Part shown: positions 1 to 4,454 of the stretch, piece after piece
How positions within the stretch are numbered: position 1 is the first letter of the stretch
How the letters are laid out: every line of letters starts with the position of its first letter
NCBI GenBank assembly: GCA_015490435.1
Contig: WFXV01000019.1
Location: 1 to 5,187, forward strand
Source of the DNA: Thermaceae bacterium
Lineage (GTDB): Bacteria > Deinococcota > Deinococci > Deinococcales > Marinithermaceae
Direction: 5' to 3'
Length of the DNA stretch: 5,187 nt
Made by a program: the position numbers and the translations under genes
Notes under the pieces: model-generated
The model's input: the letters and a program-made list of their open reading frames with translations, nothing else
What the model was told of the DNA's origin: nothing
The model's database searches: none

Positions 1-243
1 GTCAAGAAGGAGCGCACCCGGAGGCTCATCGCCCTCGCGACGAGGCTTGCCGAAGAGCGCATCCGGCCCAAGCTGGGGCGGCAAACCACCCTCCTCGTGG
101 AGCGGGCCGAGGACGGCCTCCTCCGGGGCCACACCCCCGACTACTACGAGGCCCGGGTAAGGGGCAGGGCAGCGCCCGGCGAGACCGTTCCCTTCGTGAT
201 CGAGGGCGCCGAGGGCTACACCCTTGTAGGCCAAATGGCCTAA
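1..243 (+). CDS. mtaB: C-terminal end of a MiaB/MtaB-type tRNA methylthiotransferase (5'-truncated by the window)
   Basis: The frame is open from base 1 to a TAA at 241-243, leaving 80 visible residues of a longer protein. The first ~23 residues form an Arg/Glu-rich helix (RTRRLIALATRLAEERIRP). They are followed by a small beta-rich segment with LGRQTTLLVE (~25-34) and GHTPDYYEARV (~43-53). This is the layout of the linker plus C-terminal TRAM RNA-binding domain of radical-SAM methylthiotransferases, and the 'G-HTP-YY' stretch resembles MtaB more than MiaB or RimO. MtaB adds a methylthio group to t6A at position 37 of tRNAs reading ANN codons, using two Fe-S clusters. Those clusters and the CxxxCxxC motif would lie upstream, outside the window. 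The stop codon overlaps that of the convergent membrane-protein gene. The family is fairly secure; the MtaB subfamily is a judgement from a short tail. Confidence 0.68.
   Translation, partial: VKKERTRRLIALATRLAEERIRPKLGRQTTLLVERAEDGLLRGHTPDYYEARVRGRAAPGETVPFVIEGAEGYTLVGQMA
227..242. repeat. Inverted repeat over the first convergent stop overlap
   Basis: TAGGCC-AAAT-GGCCTA is a perfect 6-bp stem with a 4-nt loop. It covers the last codons of the mtaB-like gene and the stop codon of the opposing gene. There is no T-tract on either strand (AAAAGAGC follows on +, CAAGGG on -), so it is not a classical intrinsic terminator. It could still mark a 3' end or a pause for both transcripts. Similar repeats occur at the other two convergent junctions. 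Confidence 0.45.
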
Positions 244-1238
244 AAGAGCAGCCGCACCAGGAGGTAACCCACCCCCACCAGCCAGAGGTACAAGAGGGCG
301 GCGAGCGCGAGGGGTTTCGCTCCCGCGGCCCTAAGCTTCTCCATGCCGGTCTCCATCCCCAGCGCGGTCATCGCCATCGTGAGCAAAAAGGTGTCGAAGT
401 GCTGAATCGCGGCGAGCCACGACGGGGGCAAAAGCCCAAGCGAGTTGAAACCGGCGACGCCGAGGAACGCGACCGCGAACCAAGGAATCCTAAGCTTCGC
501 CCGCCCCCGGGCGACCATCGCGCCCAGGATCAGCAAAAGCGGCACGAGCAGCATCACCCGGGTCATCTTGACGATCACCGCCGCCTCCGCCGCCCCCACT
601 ACCGCCGCACCGGCGGCCACCACGTGGGCGACCTCGTGCACCGTGGCCCCCACGTAGACACCGTAAGCCTCGGGGGGAAGCCCAAGAACCCCGGAGCGCT
701 CCAAGACCGGATAGAGAAACATCGAGAGGGTGCCGAAAAGCACCACCGTCCCCACCGCCACCGCGCTCTTATAGGGCTTGGCCTCGAGCACCGACTCGGT
801 CGCGAGCACCGCTGCCGCCCCGCAAACGCTGCTTCCCGCAGCGGTAAGCAGGGTGGTGTCGCGGTCCATACGAAGAAGACGCATCCCGAGCCAGGCCCCA
901 AGGAGAAAGGTGGTGGTGAGCATCACGCTCGAGGCGATGAGCCCGGGAGGCCCCACGGCGACGAGCTCCTGGAAGCTGATCCGAAAGCCATAAAGCGCCA
1001 CCGCGAGCCGCAAGAGCACCTTGGCGGAAAACTGAATCCCCGGCACCCAGGCGGCGGGGAGCCGGTGGCGGAGGGTATTGGCGTAGACCATTCCGAGCAC
1101 GATCCCGACGATCAGCGGACTCAGCCGGAGCTCCCGGATCCCGGGCCACTCCGCGATCCGAAGCGCGGCGATGGCAAACAGGGCCACGAAGAGCAACCCG
1201 CTCAAGGTATCGGCGCGGTGCCTGGGGGAAAACGGCAT
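240..1238 (-). CDS. YeiH-family (PF03601, putative sulfate exporter) integral membrane transporter
   Basis: This 332-residue, strongly hydrophobic protein has about ten membrane segments, close to the size of E. coli YeiH. Family hallmarks are visible in order: SPLIVGIVLGMVYAN (~40-54), LLRLAVALYGFRISF (~75-89), GSSVCGAAAV (135-144, the conserved GSSxCGxxA turn), GATVHEVAHVVAAG (~197-210), KMTRVMLLVP (224-233), PWFAVAFLG (252-260) and TALGMETGMEKLR (~291-303). The family is assigned to anion transport (TC 2.A.98) with sulfate or sulfite export suspected; the substrate is not proven and cannot be read from this sequence. It lies divergently from a LysR regulator, the arrangement also seen for E. 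coli yeiE/yeiH, which supports a sulfur or small-anion role. The start ATG (1238) is chosen because a TAGCTT box sits 6 nt upstream and the preceding DNA is AT-rich and non-coding. Its 3' end overlaps mtaB by 4 bp. Confidence 0.9.
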   Translation of the reverse strand: MPFSPRHRADTLSGLLFVALFAIAALRIAEWPGIRELRLSPLIVGIVLGMVYANTLRHRLPAAWVPGIQFSAKVLLRLAVALYGFRISFQELVAVGPPGLIASSVMLTTTFLLGAWLGMRLLRMDRDTTLLTAAGSSVCGAAAVLATESVLEAKPYKSAVAVGTVVLFGTLSMFLYPVLERSGVLGLPPEAYGVYVGATVHEVAHVVAAGAAVVGAAEAAVIVKMTRVMLLVPLLLILGAMVARGRAKLRIPWFAVAFLGVAGFNSLGLLPPSWLAAIQHFDTFLLTMAMTALGMETGMEKLRAAGAKPLALAALLYLWLVGVGYLLVRLLF

Positions 1239-1244
1239 GTCCGC

Positions 1245-1274
1245 AAGCTAAAACGGCAGGCGCAGATAAGTCAA
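1245..1274 (-). promoter_or_regulatory. Promoter of the YeiH-type transporter, leaderless layout
   Basis: On the minus strand, TTGACT (1274-1269) is followed after 18 nt by TAGCTT (1250-1245), then 6 nt (GCGGAC), then the ATG at 1238. The -35 matches TTGACA in 5 of 6 positions. The -10 keeps the critical T, A and final T. The 6-nt gap puts transcription initiation at the A of the start codon, and no Shine-Dalgarno is present, so the mRNA is probably leaderless. Confidence 0.6.
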
Positions 1275-1295
1275 ATAAATCCAATACTCGATGCC

Positions 1296-1310
1296 ATAAG
1301 CTTTAGTTAT
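1296..1310. promoter_or_regulatory. Candidate LysR-type binding site (T-N11-A)
   Basis: ATAA-N7-TTAT is a perfect dyad with the T-N11-A spacing (T1297, A1309) of LysR-family recognition sites; one more base pair (C1295/G1311) extends it. It overlaps the regulator's own -10 box and start codon, which would give autorepression. Its centre (1303) is 65 bp upstream of the predicted transporter start at 1238, the usual place for a LysR recognition site at a target gene. The spacing and symmetry are seen; binding is inferred. Confidence 0.5.
1297..1302 (+). promoter_or_regulatory. -10 box of the LysR gene, leaderless layout
   Basis: TAAGCT is followed by 6 nt (TTAGTT) and the ATG at 1309. No Shine-Dalgarno is present. 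No good -35 is seen 16-18 nt upstream (AATAAA region), so this promoter looks weak or regulator-controlled. It lies inside the candidate LysR operator. Confidence 0.45.
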
Positions 1311-2163
1311 GCCGGCAAAGGACTTCCCTTTAGAAGCCCTCCTCACCTGGGCGGTGGTGGTGGAACAAGGCGGCGTGGGGCGGGCCGCCGAACAGCTTGG
1401 GATCAGCCAGCCGGCGGTCACCGCCCGCCTGAGGCGGCTGGCGGAGGCCGCCGGTGGCCCGCTCTTTGTCCGCACCCGAAAGGGGCTCGAGCCCACCGCC
1501 ACCGGCGCCCGCCTCCTCCCCCTGGCCCGGGCCCTCGGCCGCATCCTCGAGCTCGCCACCAAGGGCGAGGCCAAAATCCGCATCGCCGCCAGCCAAACCG
1601 CCGCCGCCTTCCACCTTCCGCCCCGGCTCGCCCGCGTCCCCGCCCTCGGCTTCGAGCTCGTCCCTACGAACAGCCAAGAAGCGCTCAGCCGGGTGCGGGA
1701 GGGGCGGGCGGAGCTCGCGGTCATCGAGGGTCCCCCTCCGCTCGAGGGCGAGGACCTCACCCTCTACCCCTTCGCCCGCGACGAGCTCGTCTTGGTGGCC
1801 CCGAGAGACCATCCCCTGGCGGGCAAGCGCGTGAGCCCGAGCGCGCTGGAGAAGGTTCCGCTTTTAATGCGGGAGCCTGGCTCTGGCACCCGCGAGGTGG
1901 TCGAGGCCGCGCTCGCAAGCCACGGCGTACGCCCCCCGGTCAAAGCGGTCGTGGCTGGGCTTCTTCCGCTCAAAGAAGCGGTCAAGGCGGGGATCGGCCC
2001 CGCCTTCCTGCCGCGCGTCGCGGTCCGCCGAGAGCTCCGCTCGGGCGAAGTGCGCCGGGTGCAACTCCTGCGCCTTCGCCTTACGCGCCCCCTCACCCTC
2101 GTGCTGCCGTCCCACGCCGACGAAGCAAGCCGCGCCCTCGCCAAGGCGCTATTAGTATCCTGA
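1309..2163 (+). CDS. LysR-type transcriptional regulator, YeiE/CysB-like
   Basis: This 284-residue protein has LysR family architecture. An N-terminal winged helix-turn-helix has its recognition region at about 25-44 (RAAEQLGISQPAVTARLRRL), and the wing is near PLFVRTRKGLEPTATG (51-66). A linker helix (~67-86) leads to a periplasmic-binding-protein-like effector domain (~88-284). REPGSGTREVVE (188-199) is the effector-pocket segment seen in CysB/YeiE/CbbR-like regulators, where small anions or metabolites bind. The length is slightly below the usual ~300. It is divergent from a YeiH-type transporter with 70 nt between start codons, so it most likely controls that gene and itself. The start is the first ATG after AT-rich non-coding DNA and agrees with the -10 box 6 nt upstream. 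The family is secure; the effector is unknown. Confidence 0.93.
   Translation: MPAKDFPLEALLTWAVVVEQGGVGRAAEQLGISQPAVTARLRRLAEAAGGPLFVRTRKGLEPTATGARLLPLARALGRILELATKGEAKIRIAASQTAAAFHLPPRLARVPALGFELVPTNSQEALSRVREGRAELAVIEGPPPLEGEDLTLYPFARDELVLVAPRDHPLAGKRVSPSALEKVPLLMREPGSGTREVVEAALASHGVRPPVKAVVAGLLPLKEAVKAGIGPAFLPRVAVRRELRSGEVRRVQLLRLRLTRPLTLVLPSHADEASRALAKALLVS
2156..2161 (+). promoter_or_regulatory. Possible -10 box for the HIT gene
   Basis: TATCCT, 7 nt before the HIT ATG, lies in a short AT-rich patch (CTATTAGTATCC) at the end of the otherwise GC-rich LysR gene. No Shine-Dalgarno precedes the ATG and no -35 is evident. TAGTAT at 2153-2158 is an overlapping alternative. Either would let the HIT gene be transcribed separately from lysR. 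Confidence 0.3.
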
Positions 2164-2168
2164 CCGGT

Positions 2169-2495
2169 ATGGACTGCGTCTTCTGCCGCATCGTCGCCGG
2201 TGAGCTTCCGGCCAAGAAGGTCTACGAGGACGAGGACTTCGTCGCCTTCCACGACATCCGGCCCAAGGCCCCGGTGCACGTGTTGGTGGTGCCCAAGGAG
2301 CACGTGGACCGGCTATCCGACTACCCCGACGACGAGACCGGCGAGAAGAAGCTCGGCGCCCTCTTCCGCACCGTGAACCGGGTGGCGACCAAGGTACTCG
2401 GGCTCGACGGCTACCGGGTGATCGTAAACGTGGGGGAAAAGGGCGGCCAGGAGATCTTCCACGTCCACGTGCACGTCCTGGGCGGCTGGCGCTAG
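2169..2495 (+). CDS. HIT-family (histidine triad) nucleotide-binding hydrolase, HINT-like
   Basis: This 108-residue protein is of normal HINT size. It begins CVFCRIVAGELPAKKVYED, with the CxxC pair (C3, C6) typical of zinc-binding HINT proteins. The segment DIRPKAPVHVLVVPKEH (29-45) forms the substrate-facing strand. The catalytic histidine triad is FHVHVHVLGG (97-106; H98, H100, H102), where the middle histidine is the usual nucleophile for AMP transfer. HINT enzymes hydrolyse purine nucleoside phosphoramidates or aminoacyl-adenylates in the cytoplasm. It starts 5 nt after the LysR stop, so co-transcription is possible, but it lacks a ribosome site and may have its own leaderless promoter. 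Its TAG is interlocked with that of the convergent SCP2-domain gene. Nothing ties it functionally to LysR. Confidence 0.93.
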   Translation: MDCVFCRIVAGELPAKKVYEDEDFVAFHDIRPKAPVHVLVVPKEHVDRLSDYPDDETGEKKLGALFRTVNRVATKVLGLDGYRVIVNVGEKGGQEIFHVHVHVLGGWR

Positions 2496-2845
2496 GCCCG
2501 GAAGGCCTCGAAGATCGCCTTCGCCGCCTGGGCGTAGGGCATCAGGGCGAAGAGGTTCCCCTTTTTGAGCTTGAGCTGGCCCCGGGTAAAGGCGCTCACC
2601 ACGTCGAGCTCGCCGCGAACGAGCTTCTCCCAAGCCTCGGGGCTCGCCTCGATCACGAAGTCGGCCTCCTCCGGCGTCCCGCCGAGCCGGGCCTCGGCGC
2701 AGCGGCCCGGCTCGATCCGGAGGAAGACCGAAAGCTCGCGCGCCTGGAACAAGAACGCCCCTGCCTTCTTGGCCACGTTCTGAAAGGTCTCGGAGGCGTT
2801 CAGCCGCGCGCAAAGGTCCGAAAGGGTAGCTTCGTCGAGCTGCAT
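2492..2845 (-). CDS. SCP2 sterol/lipid-carrier-domain protein
   Basis: This is a 117-residue single-domain protein. The pattern fits the SCP2 fold: an N-terminal helix (~5-30), strands around FLFQARELSVFLRIEPGRC (31-49) and ADFVIEASPEAWEKLVRGEL (61-80), then FTRGQLKLKKGNLFALMP (86-103) and a final helix. The last block corresponds to the family's 'G-lk-GD/GN' turn that closes the hydrophobic tunnel. Stand-alone bacterial SCP2 domains bind fatty-acid or lipid-like ligands; the ligand here is unknown. It is downstream of the BFN gene on the same strand with 44 nt between, but a TAGAAT box in that gap suggests its own promoter. The start at 2845 is supported by that box. Family assignment is good, biological role open. 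Confidence 0.78.
   Translation of the reverse strand: MQLDEATLSDLCARLNASETFQNVAKKAGAFLFQARELSVFLRIEPGRCAEARLGGTPEEADFVIEASPEAWEKLVRGELDVVSAFTRGQLKLKKGNLFALMPYAQAAKAIFEAFRA
2494..2508. repeat. Inverted repeat at the second convergent stop overlap
   Basis: AGGCC-CGGAA-GGCCT is a perfect 5-bp stem with a 5-nt loop that begins inside the HIT stop codon and covers the last codons of the SCP2-domain gene. No T-tract follows on either strand. It resembles the repeat at 227-242 in sequence and position. Confidence 0.4.
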
Positions 2846-2851
2846 GGGACG

Positions 2852-2857
2852 ATTCTA
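2852..2857 (-). promoter_or_regulatory. -10 box of the SCP2-domain gene, leaderless layout
   Basis: TAGAAT (5 of 6 match to TATAAT) is followed by CGTCCC (6 nt) and the ATG at 2845. There is no Shine-Dalgarno and no convincing -35 at 16-18 nt. It lies in the only gap between the BFN and SCP2-domain genes, so the latter can be expressed independently. Confidence 0.55.
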
Positions 2858-2889
2858 AGCCGCCTCGCGAGCTGGGATTGTGCCCTATC

Positions 2890-3321
2890 TCAGGCCTCGG
2901 CCACCCCGCCCTGGGGTTCGACCTTGGCCTCCTCCACCGCGGCCTCCTCGATGAGCTTTTCGTCTACGTAGATCGGGGCCTCGGCCCGGAGGGCGAGGGC
3001 GATCGCGTCCGAGGGCCGGGCGTCGATCTCGTACTCGATCCCCTTGTGCTCGATCACCAACCGGGCGTAGAAGGTGTTCTCCTTGAGCTCGGTGATCTCG
3101 ACCCGGACCAGCTTGGCCCCCAGCATCTCGAGCACGCTGAGGAGCAGATCCGGGGTCAAGGGGCGGGGCGGCTTCTCCCCGGCGAGGGCGATGGCGATGT
3201 TCTGGCCCTCGAGGGCACCGATCCAGATGGGCAAGAGCTTGCCGTTCTCGGCGCGCAGGAGGACCACCACCCCCCCGGAGTTCGGGTCCACCCCGAGGTT
3301 CTCCACTTTCGCCTTAAGCAT
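2890..3321 (-). CDS. Bifunctional nuclease (BFN/DUF151, PF02577) domain protein
   Basis: This 143-residue protein is almost entirely one BFN domain. Conserved blocks appear in order: LLPIWIGALEGQNIAIALAG (29-48), PPRPLTPDLLLSVLEMLGAK (51-70), FYARLVIEHKGIEYEIDARP (84-103) with the hallmark DARPSDAIALALR (100-112), and APIYVDEKLIEEA (115-127). It ends in an acidic tail. The plant founder of the family has both RNase and DNase activity. For bacterial members the activity and target are mostly untested, so 'nuclease' here rests on family name. ATG 3321 is chosen because a perfect TATAAT ends 6 nt upstream. The frame stays open further upstream, but only as antisense of the phosphoribosyltransferase gene. 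It is divergent from that gene with 36 nt between start codons. Confidence 0.9.
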   Translation of the reverse strand: MLKAKVENLGVDPNSGGVVVLLRAENGKLLPIWIGALEGQNIAIALAGEKPPRPLTPDLLLSVLEMLGAKLVRVEITELKENTFYARLVIEHKGIEYEIDARPSDAIALALRAEAPIYVDEKLIEEAAVEEAKVEPQGGVAEA

Positions 3322-3327
3322 GGCTCC

Positions 3328-3333
3328 ATTATA
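3328..3333 (-). promoter_or_regulatory. -10 box of the BFN gene, leaderless layout
   Basis: A perfect TATAAT on the minus strand is followed by GGAGCC (6 nt) and the ATG at 3321. The GGAG ends only 2 nt before the ATG, too close to serve as a ribosome site. A poor -35 (CTTTCA, 3356-3351) stands 17 nt upstream and overlaps the opposing gene's -10 region. Confidence 0.6.
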
Positions 3334-3345
3334 GGTTCCCGGGGA

Positions 3346-3351
3346 TAAACT
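3346..3351 (+). promoter_or_regulatory. -10 box of the first phosphoribosyltransferase gene, leaderless layout
   Basis: TAAACT is followed by GAAAGC (6 nt) and the ATG at 3358, with no Shine-Dalgarno. The -35 position (GCTCCA, 3323-3328) matches poorly. Only 12 bp separate this box from the oppositely directed TATAAT at 3328-3333. Confidence 0.5.
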
Positions 3352-3357
3352 GAAAGC

Positions 3358-3897
3358 ATGAGGACTTACGCTGTGGAGATCGCCGGGGTCCGCCGCGAGC
3401 TCCCCATCGTCAAGGTGGGGGACGACGTGGCGGTGGCGCTCTTGAACCTTCTCGGCGACACCGAGCTCACCGAGGCGGTGGCCGAGGAGATGGCCCGCCG
3501 CCTCCCCGAGGGGGCAGAGGTTTTGGTCACCCCCGAGGTCAAGGCGGTTCCCCTGGCCCACGCGCTCTCGGTCAAGACCGGGTTGCCCTACGTAGTCGCC
3601 CGCAAGACCGCGAAGCCCTACATGCAGAACCCGGTGAGCCGGGAGGTGGTCTCGATCACCACCGGAAAGCCCCAGCTCCTGGTCCTGGACGGCGCCGACG
3701 TCGGCAAGATCCGGGGCAAGAAGGTGGTGATCGTGGACGACGTGGTCTCCACCGGAAGCACCCTGAAAGGGCTCCGCGAGCTGATCGAGAGCGTCGGCGG
3801 CGAGGTGATCGGCGTCCTCGCCGTCTTCACCGAGGGCACCCCCCGCGACGACGTGATCGCTTTGGGGCACCTGCCCCTCTTCAAGCCGGAAGAATAG
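3358..3897 (+). CDS. Type I phosphoribosyltransferase (Apt/Xpt-like), intact PRPP loop
   Basis: This is a 179-residue protein, the usual size for a purine phosphoribosyltransferase. The PRPP-binding signature is complete: VVIVDDVVSTGSTL (123-136), with the two acidic residues D127-D128 and the phosphate loop STGST. Upstream, AEVLVTPEVKAVPLAHAL (53-70) matches the first active-site loop, and LPYVVARKTAKPYM (76-89) carries the ARK strand seen in Apt/Xpt relatives. EVVSITTGKPQLLVLD (96-111) is the flexible hood. Such enzymes join a purine base to PRPP to form a nucleotide in cytoplasmic salvage. The accepted base cannot be decided here, and a regulatory PurR-like or GfcR-like role is possible. 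It heads a two-gene operon with a diverged paralogue and is probably translated from a leaderless mRNA. Confidence 0.87.
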   Translation: MRTYAVEIAGVRRELPIVKVGDDVAVALLNLLGDTELTEAVAEEMARRLPEGAEVLVTPEVKAVPLAHALSVKTGLPYVVARKTAKPYMQNPVSREVVSITTGKPQLLVLDGADVGKIRGKKVVIVDDVVSTGSTLKGLRELIESVGGEVIGVLAVFTEGTPRDDVIALGHLPLFKPEE

Positions 3898-3900
3898 GAC

Positions 3901-3905
3901 GGGAG
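3901..3905 (+). promoter_or_regulatory. Ribosome binding site of the second phosphoribosyltransferase gene
   Basis: GGGAG lies 6 nt before the ATG at 3912, in the 14-nt gap after the first gene's stop. It is the only clear Shine-Dalgarno in the window and sits before the one clearly operon-internal gene, unlike the promoter-proximal genes. Confidence 0.7.
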
Positions 3906-3911
3906 ACCAAG

Positions 3912-4454
3912 ATGACCACCCTGGAGACCTACCCGATCACCGTGGGCAACGTCACCCGCCACGTCCCCCTGGTGGAGACCCTGCCGGGGATGCGGATCCC
4001 CCTCGTCGAGTTCCTGGGGGACACCGAGCTGGTGGAGGAAGCGGCCCGGCTCCTCGCCGAGAAGGTACCCGAGGAGGCCGAGCTGCTCTTCTCCCTGGAG
4101 TGCAGCCCGGTTCCCCTGGTCCACCGGCTGGCCCAGATGACCGAGCTCCCCTACGTGATCGCCCGCAAGCGCCGCCGGGCCTACATGGAGGACCCCCTGA
4201 TCCAGGAGGTCCCCTCGCTCACCCTGGGGGCGAGCGACACCCTCTGGCTCGACCGGCGCTGGGCCGAGCGGATCATGAACCGCAAGGTGGCGCTGGTGAT
4301 GGACGTGGTGAGCTCGGGCGGCACGATGAAGGCCCTGGACCGGCTGGTGCAGCGGGCCGGGGGCAGCGTGGTCGGCCGCCTCGCCGTCTTCCAGCAGGGG
4401 AAACGGGAGTTCAACGGCGAGGTGACCTACCTCTACGAGATCCCGATCCTCTAG
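3912..4454 (+). CDS. Diverged phosphoribosyltransferase paralogue with degenerate PRPP loop
   Basis: This 180-residue protein is collinear with its upstream neighbour. Shared anchors include FLGDTEL (34-40, LLGDTEL in the neighbour), the VPL of SPVPLVHRL, LPYVIARK (79-86), a YM-x-x-P segment and the C-terminal IP-I-L end, so the pair looks like an old tandem duplication. The PRPP loop reads VALVMDVVSSGGTM (126-139). The first of the two acidic residues is replaced by methionine (M130), while D131 and the SSGGT phosphate loop remain. The hood segment (SLTLGASDTLWLDRRWAERI) also differs. Loss of one acidic residue often goes with weak or no catalysis in this fold, so this may be a PRPP or nucleotide sensor, or a partner subunit of the first protein. 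It is translated from its own GGGAG site 14 nt after gene one. Its TAG interlocks with that of the convergent nuclease gene. Confidence 0.85.
   Translation: MTTLETYPITVGNVTRHVPLVETLPGMRIPLVEFLGDTELVEEAARLLAEKVPEEAELLFSLECSPVPLVHRLAQMTELPYVIARKRRRAYMEDPLIQEVPSLTLGASDTLWLDRRWAERIMNRKVALVMDVVSSGGTMKALDRLVQRAGGSVVGRLAVFQQGKREFNGEVTYLYEIPIL

Noticed and set aside
399..2168. Very long + strand open frame leading into the HIT gene
   Set aside because: It runs antisense to the YeiH-type gene and out of frame through LysR, and its product is low-complexity Arg/Pro/Gly/His-rich. Lack of stops is explained by GC richness. Only the HIT part from 2169 is real.
1309..2495. LysR and HIT genes as one functional module
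   Set aside because: Close spacing (5 nt) is the only link. HIT proteins are general housekeeping enzymes, and a local promoter is possible.
227..2508. Intrinsic (rho-independent) terminators at the convergent gene ends
   Set aside because: The hairpins are short and have no T-tract on either strand, so I list them as inverted repeats rather than terminators.
2864..2871. Perfect palindrome CTCGCGAG upstream of the SCP2-domain gene
   Set aside because: Eight GC-rich bases in this composition are weak evidence of an operator. There is no second copy or adjacent regulator, though its place in the -10/-35 spacer is worth remembering.
3322..3870. N-terminal extension of the BFN gene on the minus strand
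   Set aside because: The extra ~180 residues are antisense to the phosphoribosyltransferase gene and do not resemble any domain. The BFN domain begins at the ATG at 3321, next to a perfect TATAAT.
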